In this document: piece after piece, positions 46,801 to 59,575 of the stretch
How positions within the stretch are numbered: position 1 is the first letter of the stretch
Layout: the number at the start of each line of letters is the position of its first letter
Source: Gymnopus androsaceus JB14
Lineage: Eukaryota; Basidiomycota; Agaricomycetes; Agaricales; Omphalotaceae
Reading direction: 5' to 3'
Assembly: GCA_009733575.1 (NCBI GenBank)
Contig: ML769459.1
Span: forward strand, 124,001 to 188,000
DNA length: 64,000 nt
Position numbers and translations under genes: made by a program
The notes under the pieces: generated by a model
Database searches by the model: none
What the model saw: the letters and a program-made list of their open reading frames with translations, nothing else
What the model was told of the DNA's origin: nothing

Positions 46801-48619
46801 GCAGTTGGGCATATTTGACAGTTACCCTTTTATTGTCTCCCTACTATCTGTCGTCTCAACAAGTACCATTTCATACCGTCTTAATAGTTTCTGAACTTTC
46901 AGTACCGTTTTTTCTTGTTGTTTTATACGTTTATAGGATCATCCACTTTTATCTTACTACCCATGGTTAGAGGCATATGTTCATTATCGACAATTTAGGC
47001 CACATTTCAGTTCCCTGTGTCGACGTGGATATCTTTCAAATGGCATCCGTTCTTTTGGTGGATACATATGCTGCGCATATTGAGTCGCGGAGAGGTGAGG
47101 TGGCCGTTCTCATGATCAATTGATATCATATGCCATCGTTAAAAAAGACTTTGGTTAAGTATGACGTTGACGAGACGGTGCAATAGGGAGGTAGGTCATC
47201 AAGAGCTATAGCATTGAATTTAAATTTATTGAATCGTTGAATGTTTCCTTTGACGTCAGGTTATTAAACGGTTTGCCTTTATTCAGCATCTTGTTTTTTG
47301 ATTTGTTCTAAGGTAGGTTACACTCGAGACTTCGTCGCGACCTCGACGTCTCGACAGGTCTCGATGCTCGCATGTATGCTGTTGGACCTATACGGACCCA
47401 TCAACCATGCATTTACAAAACTAGCTTTTGAGCGCTGTCAAACATTCGATACAGTTGTTCATTTCAATTATCCCAACATGTTCATGTCCAAACTAGAGCG
47501 TCTACTCTAGGCTGCCTTGCAGTGCCCCGTGCATGGAGTCTGGACAAACCTGGGTTTTGAGCGCCCTCCCGTCAGATGCATGCAACTCGAGGCGTGATCA
47601 TCGACCAGATCACTGGCCCGGGCAGTACAGTACCAACATTTGGATTCCCGGGCGTTTGATAGACGAGCCTCCATGAAGCAAAATTCAAGCTCAAGATTGA
47701 AGGGTTGAAGGAGCCATTCTTTCGCGTTTCTATCTCGCCGGGTTGCAAGATTACTATGTTCCTCGTCATGACTCCGGGAACTATAACAGGCTGTGACCCG
47801 TCTCTGAACGTAGCAAGTCAATAAGTGTGGGTCTGGCGGTAGTTGCTCGTAACGTACAGCCTGCCCTCTTTTTTTTGGACGGTAAAACGGAGTACTACCT
47901 AGCCTTCTGTTGATGCATCTTGCTTGAAACTTCACGGGACGGTACGAAAGTTTTAGCCAGTTTCAAGTCCAATATCCTCTGGCACTGGTGGTCCGGTTCT
48001 TACGTTCCAGGATCCCGTGAAGGTTGCCATAGGTTGCCATAGTGCTGCCACACAGAGTTGAACGCCTAAAAGGCTACGCTTTCAGGTATGTTCGCAATCA
48101 TCAAATCAAACCCTCATCTGATACTGCCCAGTGGCTTAAAATGTGAAAAAACAGCGAGCCCGACATTCCAAATATTTTCCGGCAAGTGGCCGCGATAAGC
48201 GAGGATTCGCCGCCAGATCCCTTTTGCTGGACACTGGACAAAGGTAGAGCTTTGCATTGATACGTACTAGCTACGTAAGGGACTACTTGGGTATGAAGTT
48301 CTGACAATCTCCGCATAGAAGATATCAAAGGTGGGCTTGCTATTATCGTTTATCAGCTCTGAAATGTTTATGTTGTGAAGCCTTACCCCGCACTTTTCCC
48401 CGCATTTTCATCCCGGGCCTTCCCCGCACATCTCATTCTGCCAATCTCTATTTTTGATCTCGTGTTCAGGATTCAAATATATCGGATTCTTTATACGTGC
48501 ATGCTCATTCGCCTACTTAAATACTACCACATGCGGAGTAGAAAGTTCTTGGTCCCTGCGTCCCTTTATCACTTTCTCTTACAGGCTAGGTTTGGTTTTG
48601 GCACTGACTGTATGCACCC
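46801..48619. other. Long intergenic stretch, no gene seen
   Basis: A 142-codon minus-strand frame (47507-47935) has no family signature, biased codon use or splice context, so I treat it as chance. The right part is the upstream region of the sugar transporter. Confidence 0.5.
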
Positions 48620-51221
48620 ATGGATCCGGAGACACGTCCACAACCTCCAGCTTGGACAGTTGTTGACTTTATCCATCGAGGACATTGGTGGACAAATCAT
48701 GGTACTGTTCATGTTAGCTAATTGTTAGTGTCTACTACTCACTGCATTCATCGTTCCTAGGCATATTGATGCTCAATATCTGTCTCATCTTACCGCTCCT
48801 AACGTCCTCGGTGAACGGCTTGGATAGCTCCCTCGTCAATGGTGAATCTAATGGACACAATGTGTATTTGGATGGCTTATGATTCAACTCCTTCTATAGG
48901 ACTTCAAATACTTCCCGACTGGCAAGAGTATTTTGGGAACCCGACGGGAAAAGTATTGGGTACGAACTCAGCTCTTGTGAACGCGAATTTGTTTTTGATT
49001 TATCGACAGGTCTTGTCAACTGTGCCCAGAACATTGGTGGTTTGGTTGTACGTCGATGATTTATAGTCGAGCGTTTGGATTCTAAGATTATCCATTCCAT
49101 TAACAGGGTCTTCCCATAACGCCATTCGCGTCGGATAACCTGGGACGACGTCCAACACTATTCATGGGCTCAGTCATCATGCTGGGCGGCGTTGCCTTGC
49201 AATTTGCATCGACAACAATCCAGATGTTCATTGCTGCCAGAGTTCTCAGTAAAAATTCCGACTACTCTCCGTTTAGGAGTTCATGCTAAATGAAGTCTAT
49301 ACATTTAGTTGGATTTGGACTGGCGTTTTGCTTGAATGCAGCCCCTCTGCTGTTGATTGAACTCTGTTATCCGACGCAGGTACGTTCTCGAGTTGTCACA
49401 TGAATAGCCATGCGTTAGACTGATTCATGCGCAAATAGAGAGGTAAAATAACGTCGCTCTATAATACTACTTGGTACTTGGGCAGTATTGTTGCCGCATG
49501 GGTACGTTTATTTAGCTCTTTCCTCAATAGATTTATCTATCTAGTTCAAATAGGTATGCTTCGCCACTTTCTACCAGCAAGCGGGGACTGTGTGGACTTG
49601 GCGTATACCAACGCTAGTCCAAGCGGCTGCTCCCATCCTTCAAGTGTGTTTAGTCTGGTGAGTAGAAGATGCTTCAAAACGGCTACCCGTTTGTACTGAA
49701 CAGTAGATTGTCAGGTTCATACCGGAAAGTCCAAGATTCCTTGTGTCAAAGGGTTATGTTGGTCCCTTTTTTTTTCGGTCCTTGATTTAGAGCTAACGTT
49801 AAACCATATAGGAGGGACAGGCCACTCAGATTCTTACCAAGTACCATGCTAACGGTGGTAGCGAGAATGACCCCCTCGTTGTCTTTGAGCTTGCACAAAT
49901 CAGGCATGCAATCAGAATGGAAGAAGAGATCAACAAGAGTACCTCCTATCTCTCTCTATTCGCGACTCCCGGAAATAGGAAGCGTATGAAAATCGTCATT
50001 GCAATTGCCATTTTCTCTCAGTGGAGGTAGGTAAATCGCCGTGCTGCTCCGAACTTCGTTGGAACTGAGTGTTTTTGACTTGTACAGTGGGAACGGTCTC
50101 GCCTCTTATTATATCAATCTTGTCCTAGACGGTGTAGGTATTACCAGCACAGAAACCAAAGCGTTTATCAATGGCAGCCTCCAGGTATGTAGGTGAAAAA
50201 CGGCCAAATATGGAAGCATACTGACCCTATGTAACTGAACAGATTTTTAACCTTTTGGTCGGAGTCTCCGCCGCCATGCTGATCGATTGGGTCGGACGAA
50301 GGACGTTATTCATCTTGTCTAACGCGGGGATGTTGATAAGTCAGTCCACATCTATTTTTTCAACCAGGGTATTGACGGTAGATTAAAGCCTTTGGTATCT
50401 GGACTATTTCCGAGGGCCTCTTCAATGCACTCCACAACACCGCCGCAGCCAAAGGTAAGCTTTCTCAATGCTTTCTTTTGGCTACAACTGAACTAAAAAA
50501 ACACCATAGTTTGCATAATTTTCATTTACTTCTTCTATCTATCGTATGATGTGAGTTGACTATATCGCAGTCGTCATTACTGGTGTCTGATGAGTGGGTT
50601 AGATCGCATATACGCCCATGCTAGTGGCCTACACTCTTGAAATCCTGCCATACAAAATTCGAGCAAAGGGTTTCGCAGTGATGGTAAGTTTTCTTCCAAG
50701 TCGGAACTCGAGCAACCTCTAATGGTTCCTACAGAACTTTACTGTCTATCTCACCACTGTCTTCAATCAATTCATCAATCCCATAGCTATTGGTGCTCTC
50801 GGATGGTGGTACTACCTTGTCTACTGCGGTGTATTGATAGCGGAACTCATATTTGTGATTTCGTACATTGTGGAGACAAGAGGTAAGTATAACACTTGTG
50901 TCTGGACATCTCGCTAATACCGCTCGAACAGGGAGAACACTAGAAGAAACTGCCGTCCTCTTTGACGGTGACCAACCTCAACAGGACCTGGCTATCACGG
51001 GAGGAGAAGCAGGAGAAGCAGCGGCAACTATGATTATGACGACGGGTAGAGGAAATGTAATGTCAGAACGGTCCATTCAAGTGATACAAGAAATCCAGGC
51101 ATCCATCGGCAACCACAACCACAACAGAGTTGGAAGTAAAAGTAATGCGTCCAAAAGTAGTGTGTCTGACGAGTACGAATTGTATAGCCTGAAGGGAATG
51201 GCATCTCCGAGTGGACAATAA
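48620..51221 (+). CDS. MFS sugar transporter (lactose-permease/hexose-transporter type)
   Basis: This is a proton-coupled sugar porter of the major facilitator superfamily in the plasma membrane. ATG at 48620 (MDPETRPQPPAWTVVDFIHR). Family landmarks run over about 14 exons: GILMLNICLILPLLTSSVNG, LDSSLVNGLQILPDW, NCAQNIGGL, NLGRRPTLFMGS, IGFGLAFCLNAAPLLLIEL, CYPTQRGKITSLYNTTWYLG, WRIPTLVQ, the PESPRFLVSKGY motif, YHANGGSENDPLVVFEL, GNRKRMKIVIAIAIFSQWSG, NGLASYYINLVLDGVG, LIDWVGRRTLF, YTPMLVAYTLEILPYKIRAK, FNQFINPIAIGALGWWYYLV and VETRGRTLEETAVLFDGD. A long hydrophilic tail ends at 51219-51221. The exons join in frame. The substrate cannot be read from sequence; neighbours give no pathway clue. 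Confidence 0.9.
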
Positions 51222-51505
51222 CACTCAAACACAGAGAATAGTGTATTTTAGCGTTACGTGTAGGTTAGTAGTGTATCCAATCCATGAAATGAATCATTGA
51301 AGCTGGAAGCTGGATGGATGCAAATACCGCATTCGGAAGCAGGAAGGGTTGAGAGGAATCCGGTCGCTTGCACAAAAGTAGGGTATCTGGGTAAAAGCCT
51401 TCCATTCGTACACACAGTCTAGTGGTTCGTCGGATGCGACATTCTTTTACAATTACCAATGTCCGATGGTGTGCATTTCTTCCTTTATGCTCTATTCATC
51501 ATCTC

Positions 51506-51854
51506 CTACTCGTCCTCGTAACCAGAGATAGGTTGTCTAGGTCTGTTCGGCACTGTTGAACAAGATATGAATGAATTCGGTTCAAGAAAAACGGAAGAAA
51601 ACACACGTGGATATGATGCAGGAATTGGCGGAGGGGGAACATATCCATAGTGCTCGCGTATAGGTGGAACAACAGCGACCATTACGGGCCCAATAAGACC
51701 CAAAACGAAAGAGTAGAAGATCACTGGCTTCTCGTGAGCTGTCCGGAACTGTTGATTTTTTTGAAACGATTCAGCGACAGTGGAGGGTTGACAAATATTT
51801 CAAACATACGAGATAGTTGTATGATCTTTGAAAAGGTCTAAAAACAGAGGCCAT
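51506..51854 (-). CDS. nuo9.5: NADH:ubiquinone oxidoreductase 9.5-kDa subunit (complex I)
   Basis: This is a small accessory subunit of mitochondrial complex I with one membrane segment. ATG at 51854 (MASVFRPFQRSYNYL), a GTATGT intron, then FRTAHEKPVIFYSFVLGLIG, PVMVAVVPPIREHYGY, PPPPIPASYP, a second intron, and the conserved end LPNRPRQPISGYEDE with TAG at 51508-51506. About 80 residues, normal for the family. HEKP, the hydrophobic helix with GP, the PPIR motif and the terminal GYEDE are the identifying marks. It is head to head with ERG28, with 69 bp between start codons. Confidence 0.9.
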
Positions 51855-51923
51855 GGTGGTTTGAGAGAGAGCGCTTGCGATTGGTTGGTGGCCTTAGGCG
51901 CTCGCTGCCTCTTCTTGACCGTG
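51855..51923. promoter_or_regulatory. 69-bp bidirectional promoter between nuo9.5 and ERG28
   Basis: The whole gap between the two start codons is 69 bp. It contains an inverted CCAAT box (GATTGGTTGG) near its middle and a GAGCGC...GCGCTC inverted repeat around it. Both genes must use this region for transcription start or core regulation, or start inside each other's leader. Confidence 0.7.
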
Positions 51924-52561
51924 ATGTCGCAGGTTTTGTCCCAAGTTCTGGAATCATGTATTTCTCTCTTTCTATTGGTCAATATTCCAACTAATATCGC
52001 TTCTAGTTCTTCCTGCCTCGGATGGATGGCTTCCTATCTGGCAATTGGTAGTCGCGTCTGCAGCAGTCTTCAACGCTATGCAAAATTACACGACTTTGAA
52101 ACTCACCCAACGAATTTACGCGGGTACTCCTCATCTTGGTAGGGTCATATCTGGTCAAAGAAACTAGGAAGAATCCTAAGCTTGTACAGTTAATCCTCTA
52201 CAAGCCCGTGCGTTTGGCACTTGGACCATTACCTCGGCCGTAATTCGCGGATACGCCGCCTACCATATTCACAACAAAGCGTACGCGTTGGTCGTTCATA
52301 TACCTTGTACAACAAGCTCATCTTTTGCTTTAGGGTATACGATATTTGCATATTCTCGTATCTCATCGCGTTCAGCCATTTTACTTCCGAATGGTTGATC
52401 TTCAAAACCTGCAAGCTGAACGGTCCTGTTCTCAGTCCATTCATCGTGTCCAGTACGTGCTCTATATGCTTACTTCAATTGTAGTCACGAATTTATCTTA
52501 CGTAGGCTTGTCTTTGGTGTGGATGCTTTCTCAGTACGATTTCTATGTGTCAAAGGCATGA
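51924..52561 (+). CDS. ERG28: ERG28 sterol biosynthesis scaffold protein
   Basis: This ER membrane protein tethers the C-4 demethylation enzymes (Erg25, Erg26, Erg27) in ergosterol synthesis. ATG at 51924 (MSQVLSQVLES), intron, then FLPASDGWLPIWQLVVASAA, VFNAMQNYTTLKLTQRIYAG, NPLQARAFGTWTITSAVIRG, YAAYHIHNKAVYDICIFSY, FSHFTSEWLIFKTCKLNG, SPFIVSSLSLVWMLSQYDFY and VSKA, with TGA at 52559-52561. It has four hydrophobic segments, as in the family. The motifs ARAFGTWT, AAYHI and the FHFTSE-like block are characteristic. All five exons join in frame with GT-AG introns. Confidence 0.93.
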
Positions 52562-53235
52562 TAAGTACCTACCGTGTACAAACCTGCTGTTGTTTGAACT
52601 CTTTAGAAAAGTCTTTTTGACGTGGCTCTCGTCCAGTCCATGGCATAGATTCATAGTCTCTAGGCCTCACCAAGGCCTCACTCTCCCGAAGTAGTTGGAA
52701 TGAAATCTGCAATAAGGTATAGGGGTTTAGGGCTGATGGTTGAGGTCGAACCTGATGTTCAGGGAGTAGTGGATGTTCGATTATCTTTCCGCTACCACTC
52801 GATCGGTTGTAAAGTTGCAACAAAATTTGGTAACGGATTCCGCATCCCCTCACACTGTCAATTGACGATCCTTCGTTGCAATTGAGTGCAGATTCATGGA
52901 TTCATTAGCTTGCCACAGATGGACTAATGGGTTCATTACGATTCAAAACATAAGTGTAATAGATTGTAATTCGTATGGGTATGGTGTGGGTATAGTAACG
53001 GTATAGCGCAAGCAAATGGGTCATGTATGTTGAGGTATGTATGTATCGCGTATGTTATGCATGTAGATGTAGACGATGAATAAAAATCGTGGTAGATTCG
53101 TGAAATCGCATAGGATAGGATGTGCTGCATGAAACATTTTAAAGCATGTGCGGATTCCAAAAATTGAAGAACGTTGCGAGGAAAAAAAAATACTTGAGAA
53201 GAAAACCAATCCAGAAATACTCCGCTAAATCATAA
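52562..53235. other. Intergenic with an isolated minus-strand exon candidate
   Basis: On the minus strand, 52853-52577 can be read as short exons; the best (ISFQLLRESEALVRPRDY, then ESMPWTGREPRQKDFSKEF) lies between a GCAG acceptor and a GTTTGT donor. No partner exons or family are recognised. The rest has nothing I can support. Confidence 0.3.
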
Positions 53236-56200
53236 TCATCTAACACCTCTCGTTTTTGATGAAGAAGCACTAGGGCCCCCACCCGTCTTCGTCTGCGCCT
53301 TCTTCATACTCGACGCAATTTGCTTTATCCGATCCTTCTCCGCCTCCATATGCAGCTTGAGCATCCCATCGAGCTTTGCCGACTCTTGCTCTCTCCGTTG
53401 ACTTTCCTGACTTTTGCGACGACTTGCCTCTGAAGACGCCGGTCTCCTGCTCCCACCAACAGACGGTGAAGAGGATGCATCCCTCAAATTTGAACCTTGT
53501 GCATGCGTGTACTGATGCAGATCCAACGTTGATTCCAGCATCCCCTGCTCATCCCGCATCTTCTTTGTAAAGAACGGTGTACTTTGTGGGATATTCCCTA
53601 TAGGCTGCTTGCGATCTGTGGCTCCGAACGGAAGAGGCGGAGGAGGAGGAGATTCTTCGCGTAGATTGTTAAGAGAGCTGTGAGAGACATATGGCGTAGA
53701 GTGGTTTCCTAGACGCATAAAGGATGTACGAGAAGAATTGGACACCCGTGAACGTGTCGAGTAAACGGAATGGGATGAGTGAGTCGAGTGAGCGATAGAC
53801 ATCCCTCCTCTTCCTTCCGCTGTCCCGCGATCATCATCATCACTTTCACTCTCTCCATCACCTCCACTATCACTACTCTCTTCTGAAGACTCCTCTAAAA
53901 AGTCCATGGCATTCGGTTGCGTCTGAATCATATCAAAGAACGATGTAGGTGAGGACGGGGGAGGAGCTGAATGAATCTCTGGAGGGACGATGGAAGTGGG
54001 GATATGAAGATTCCGGAGATTCTGGTCCAGATGCCGTCGCTGCATTAGAGACGGGAAGGGGGGTGTTGTCGGTTCTGGAGCAGAGATTTCAAAGATTTCG
54101 GCACGTGCAGAACCTGAACCTGAACCCGAACCGATACTTTTACTACTCTCACTCGTTGGATCAGCGGGTGCGGTAGGTGGTCTGCGTCTGGGCACTGGTG
54201 AAGAGGGCGTTGAGCCATGTCCGTGATCCGAGGTGGAGCGATAGGTGATGGAAGGTGCAGGGGGAGAGCGATATGGTTGAAGGAGGAGGTTTCAAGTTGG
54301 AAAAATGTCGATCACGCAAATCTCTATAATGAAGAGACGCACTTCGCGGAGGGGGAGATAACGGTTCCAGAGACAGAGATGAGGATGCTCTCGGTGGTGG
54401 TGGTGAAGGCGCACGGTCTATATTGTGGGAATCTTGACTCGATCGAGTTGGTTCGGGTGGAGAGTAGGCTTCTTCTATATGCGCTTCAGAAGGGTTCCGA
54501 CTCAGTGCATCCTTGGAACGCTGAAGTTGTCGGTGACAGCGCAGTAGTGTCTGCCGACATTGACGAGGCCGTTCTCGACGATTCATTCGATGCCCTAGGA
54601 CCATCCTCCGTCACAGCTGAATACACTGACAAAGAATCCGGGGTTGCAGACCTAGATGCAACGCTAGATGCTGCGCGACTGCCACCACGTCTACTCCGAT
54701 TTGTATTCCGGTCAGAGGACCGTCTATGCATAAACGAAGACTCTGATGAATCTCTGACTCCTGGTCTGAATGGAGGTGGTGTCATCGCAAGAGCATAGTT
54801 AGATTTTCCCGCTTGCGTGTCGTACTTGTCAGAAAGCGTCGGAGACGATGTCCTTTTTCTAGTAACACTTGGCCCTGCCACAGGTGAAGAAGGCGGCATA
54901 GCAGCCGTCTCAGTCAAGTCCGTCTGCGAGAGCGAATACACAGGGTTGATAAACTGCCGTCTCGGGGGAGGCATAAGTGGTGTGAGCGGAGCGGAAGGAG
55001 TTTCAGTGCGGACAGGAATCGGGGAAAATGAGCTCGAAACCGGAGAAGACATGCCCCGTGGACGTGTAGGACCTTGGGACCGAGACGATGATGCATAGTT
55101 GCTTTCCAACTGGATAGGGCTACTTATGATCTTCTTGCTGATTTTCGCTGCTGTCCACTGTCGATGTGGGTGCAGATAGCAGAGATGATGTAGTAGGAGA
55201 TCGCGGAGATCTTGGCGGAGGAGACAGTTTACCCTCTGCAGCAGCAGCCAAGTTATCAAATGAATGACCGACTGCAGCTTTGAGAAGTGCTTTCCTCCAG
55301 TCATCGTCTGGGTCCAGACAAGAAACGGCTGGACTTCGAGGAGGTAGGTGGTTTGCTAGAGCAGCTGCACCCACGGACTCGCTGACGCCTAGACCATGGA
55401 GCGCCGATGCCTGAACTGTGAAGGGGTACTCTGACGGCGGTGGTAGATCGACAGCATCTGTCGGATCTATCACATCGTCTACAACTGGCTCATGTCGAAG
55501 TGCACGACCCTTCTTCATCTCCAATTCGGCCTGTTTCGCTGCAGTAGCCAAGTCTACCATTTTTTCCCTCACAACAACAACCCTCCCTGAACGGTCTGCG
55601 GCTCTAGCCGGGTTGGATGCTCGAGGTAAAGGAGGCTGAATTTGTGTCGGAAAACCTGATACCGCCGTTGAATCAGACGTGGTACGCAAGATAGGGGCAA
55701 GGCCATTGAAAGGTGGTCCAGCCTCAGATGTCGGCGTTGAAGGCTTTGACTTGCTCTTTCCCAGGCGGAAAATATCAAGGAAGCCAGAGGTCGGTGTGGG
55801 AGGTTTCTTTGGTTGAGTGGGAGTAACGGGAGGAAGGGGTTTTGAATGGGCAGGAGGAAGAAAATAGTTGTTGTTGACCAGGAGACGAAGGCGATAGGAA
55901 ACATCGTCCTCGTCAAATGTATGATGCTCGTCCACGATTGGGACTTGGTCCTGCACACCATAGTCTACAGGCGAACGCGGAGAAGGGGTTGAAGCTGAAA
56001 CGGTTGAAGGCGGATAGACAGAGGAAGAAGCGTGTGTTTGTTGGGTAACTTCAGAGTTCTGTGTAATCATAGAATCTCTGACATTGACACCATCCGAATC
56101 AAACTGGGATAAGGGTACGCGCGAAAAGGCTGACGGCGCGAAAGTACTAATAGCTGGCAGCTGTGAAGCTTGCTTTGCAGCCTTGGTCTAGGAAAATATT

Positions 56201-56561
56201 AATCGTCAATTATTCTACTAAACTCGAGGATTCACGTACCACCCTTATCGGTTCCGACTCTAGCTTACCGGAAGAAGCAGACAAGTTGGGGAGAAACCGC
56301 ATTTGGAAGGTTCCGTCCGACTTTCCGCCACCACTAGACTATTATCATTGGGAGAAATAGGACTGGGCTCTTGAAACAAGTCCACCGATTCCCATTATTG
56401 CTGATAATGATATTGTCAGGTCGTGGACTTGAATTTCCGGTCAGAGTTTTTGAGCGAGCTCTGGTCCTGGGTCGTCTGCTGAGGCTGGTGGCGCTAGCAA
56501 TACTAGAATTGCTTGGAACGGAACGCAGTGAATGGGGGCGCTCTTCTACAACGCCGCTCAT
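53236..56561 (-). CDS. Large Ser/Pro-rich, mostly disordered protein (unknown)
   Basis: ATG at 56561 (MSGVVEERPHSLRSVPSNSS). About 1000 residues are almost all low complexity: Ser, Pro, Thr and Arg-rich, with islands such as FDEDDVSYRLRLLVNNNYFLPP, SGFLDIFRLGKSKSKP, REKMVDLATAAKQAELEMKKG, CLDPDDDWRKALLKAAVGHSF, and a final helical segment ESAKLDGMLKLHMEAEKD. It ends KTRGVR, with the stop at 53238-53236. The coding signal moves between frames at about 56370, 55128, 54510 and 54250 without splice sites, as if single bases were gained or lost. Similar proteins occur in other mushrooms, to my knowledge without function. A signalling, polarity or cytoskeleton-related scaffold is only a guess from composition. 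Confidence 0.65.
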
Positions 56562-56711
56562 CGCAGCATGCGAGTAAAAAGTCCGAACAGAAATTGGAAG
56601 TTATAACCCTGCAAGGTGCCATCGGCAGAAATTTCGTTTATCTTATCTTAGCGCTGAAATGGTCGGTTATCACACTCCCGTCACCGGTCACACCCCTCAT
56701 CCGGAGCCGCC

Positions 56712-59483
56712 ATGTCCATGGAGGAGAGTATCAGCTTGGAAGAGACAAACAAAATCCGTATATCTCTCGGCCTCAAACCTTTGACGGATGATTCCAAACC
56801 TGCAGACGACAAGGAAAAGCAGGCAGAGGACAATTATGCAAAGCAAAGAGAACGCGAGGACAAGGAGCGCGAGTCAAAGTAAGCCTCAAATAACCTTTAT
56901 TTTTCAGTCTCTAACTGGACTTTAGGAAAATTGCCGACCGTATCGCCAAGGTACGGAATCGACGAGAACTCAATTCCTCACTTAAAGGCGCTACCCTTGG
57001 AGATGCAGATGGGGACGCAGACGATACTCTGAAATGGATCAAGAAAAACAAGAAGAAGGAGAAGGAGCTGGCCAAGAAGCGCCTGGAGGAGCTTGATAAC
57101 ATGGACAAGGCCATTCAAGAAGATTACACTGAACGTAAGTGGGCTCCCTCTGCCAATTTTCATACAACCAAGCTGGCCTTTAGGTGATCTCGTTGGGTTG
57201 AAGGTCAGCCATGACTTCGACGACATGGACGAAGGTGATGCTCGTATACTTACACTGAAAGATAGTCGCATTCTCGACAATGAAGGTTAGTTTATCCGTT
57301 ACGTCTATTCGTTAAATCCATTTCTGATTTTGTTATAGAGGATGAACTACAGAATGTCGAGATGGCAGAAGAAGAGCGGCGACAAAAGAACCAGGAGCTC
57401 AAAATCAAAAAGCGTGATTATACTGGTTACGACGACGATGAATTTGTCGAGGGTAGCGTAGGGATGAAGCGCTCCGTTCTTGCCAAGTATGACGAGGATA
57501 TCGAGGGTCCCGCAGAGACAGTGAGTGTTCAGGATAGGATTCTTTGACCAAGTCTCTAATTTCGCTTTCAGGGTTTCCGTCTAGGCAGTTCAACTGTTTC
57601 AAAGAAGGCTGTAGAAACTCAGAAAAAGATAGAAGCCGCTGCTACGGTCAACAAATCTTTGCTTTCGATCGACTATACGAGTAGGGGCTCACTTTCTATC
57701 CTCGCCAATGCACAGCTAATATTTAATTTCAGAAAATTTGGAAACAACGGATTACCTGAAAGAGGGAGACATTGGTTTCAAGAAATCGAAGGTAGCTGCT
57801 ATACTCTGAAGTTCTTTTTGCCTTACTAACATCTCTCCTAGACGAAGAAGAAACGCCCTAGTCGCCGAGCTCCTGCAGAAGCTGAGCTAGCTCCTGAGGA
57901 CGAGATGGACGTGGACCAAAAACCCGTTCCACGAGTTCGTGATCTTGACACCAATTTTGTCGACGACGATGAGCTTCAGGCTGCATTGGCACGATCTCGT
58001 CCGTGCCAAGCTACGCAAGCCGAAGAAGATAACTCCGGAGGAACTAGGCTAGAAGAGGTACGTAGGTCTCTTTGAACTGTTACATCTGCTGCTTTGCTTA
58101 TGATTTCTTCCTAGTTGCGGAGGAGCGAGAAGAGCAGGAAAGGGAGGCTTCTGCTGCCATCAAAGTCGAGGACAGCCCAAGATGTCCAATATGAGTGCCG
58201 ACGACGACGAAGAGTCTGGTGGGCTGGTTTTCGATGACACGTCCGAATTCGTTCGCGCAGTTGGAAACAATCCTATAGTCGTCAAGAAGGAGCCGAAAGA
58301 AAAGTCGGTGCCACCTGCACCGGGACCTTCGCGTCCACGATCATCGTCACGAGATGTCTCTACGGCTCCAGGGGATGTAGCGTTGAATGAGATGAACGCG
58401 AGCGAGGTTGCTGTCAAGGACGAGGACGATGAAGACGATGACATGGAGATCCTTAATCGCATTGAGGAAGCCATAAAGGCCGAAGAGAACGACCAACAAC
58501 CTGATGCCGCTGCTGATGAAGGTGTTGGAACTTCCTCCGAGCAGACCTTTAAATCCGGCATGGCTTCGACTCTGAACATCCTCCGGCAACAAGGTATACT
58601 TGCTACCCCAGCTGCAGATCAGAAAGAGCGCGAAATTACCCAGCTGCAACGCGATCTTTGGTTGGCCGACCAGCGTCACCGAATCGCTCATCGGGAATTG
58701 GAACGTCTGCAATCCCGAGGTGGTAATAAAGACCAGGCTACTAGAGAGTACGAGAACCGATTGCGGGAGCAGCAGGAGGCAAGGGAAAATTTGGAGTCGT
58801 TCAAGCATTACAAACCCGATGTCAACATTGTCTATTACGACGATCATGGGCGAGCGTTGACTCCAAAGGAAGCGTGGAAAGCTCTTTCGCACAAGTTCCA
58901 CGGTAAAGGGTCAGGGAAGATGAAGACGGAGAAGAGGTTAAAGAAGATTGAGGAGGAGAAGAAGCAGTTGGCTATGGCTAGTGGTGATACGCCTCTCAGT
59001 ATGAGCGCTGCGTTCCAGCAACGTCAACAAAAAGCTGGTCAGGCTCACTTTGTGTTGTCTGTAGGCAACAGAGGGTAAGTGTTCACGATGAACGTGGTAT
59101 TATTCCTTGTCTAATTCGTCGTCTTTTGCAGTGCTGTTCCTCAAGTCGCGGACTTTATCGATGCTCAGCCTCTGGCGAAAGGAAAGACAGAAAAGATGAA
59201 GAAGAAGAAGGAGTCGAAGAATGCCAAGGCGGCTATGGAGTCGGGTATAATGACAATACCCACAACGTCTTTATCCAATGGCGGTAGCCCCGGTCCTTCT
59301 GGTTTGAGCGGTGGCTCGCCTGGTCCTCGAGCAGGTTTTTCTCGTATATCCTCGGCCGCCGATGTCTCTTTGCAAAGTGGTGCTTCTACCCCCGGTGAAA
59401 GGTCCAAAGTTGCGTTTGGATTTGGAACCAAACGCAAGGCTGGCGAGGAACCTGCTGGATCACCGCCTACGAAACGGCGCTAG
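56712..59483 (+). CDS. SNU66: SNU66/SART1, U4/U6.U5 tri-snRNP protein
   Basis: This is a spliceosome component that joins the tri-snRNP and helps form the pre-catalytic spliceosome. ATG at 56712 (MSMEESISLEETNKIRISLG; the N-terminal SLEETNKIR...LGLKPL block is the family hallmark). Next come a charged helical region (KIADRIAKVRNRRELN, LKWIKKNKKKEKELAKKR), DLVGLKVSHDFDDMDEGD, LTLKDSRILDNE,DELQNVEMAEEER, DYTGYDDDEF, SVLAKYDEDIEG, and FRLGSSTVSKK. Then an acidic part, EFVRAVGN, GMASTLNILRQQG, VNIVYYDDHGRALTPKEAWK, LSHKFHGKGSGKMKTEKRLKK, and a C-terminus ending PPTKRR (59481-59483). About ten exons. One base seems missing near 58180 (SP..MSNMSADDDEE). Confidence 0.92.
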
Positions 59484-59575
59484 ATCTCTCAACCTCATTA
59501 TAGCTCATCGATATTGCATTTTTAGTGGACGCTGTGTATGATATTTTGTGATATATAATGGCGTAAGTCGAATCC

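Noticed and set aside
47507..47935. 142-codon minus-strand open frame
   Set aside because: No family signal, no splice or promoter context, and Cys/Arg/His-rich composition typical of non-coding frames.
51222..51505. Possible continuation of the sugar transporter
   Set aside because: The frame closes at 51219-51221 after a normal C-terminal tail; what follows is 3' flank shared with the convergent nuo9.5 gene.
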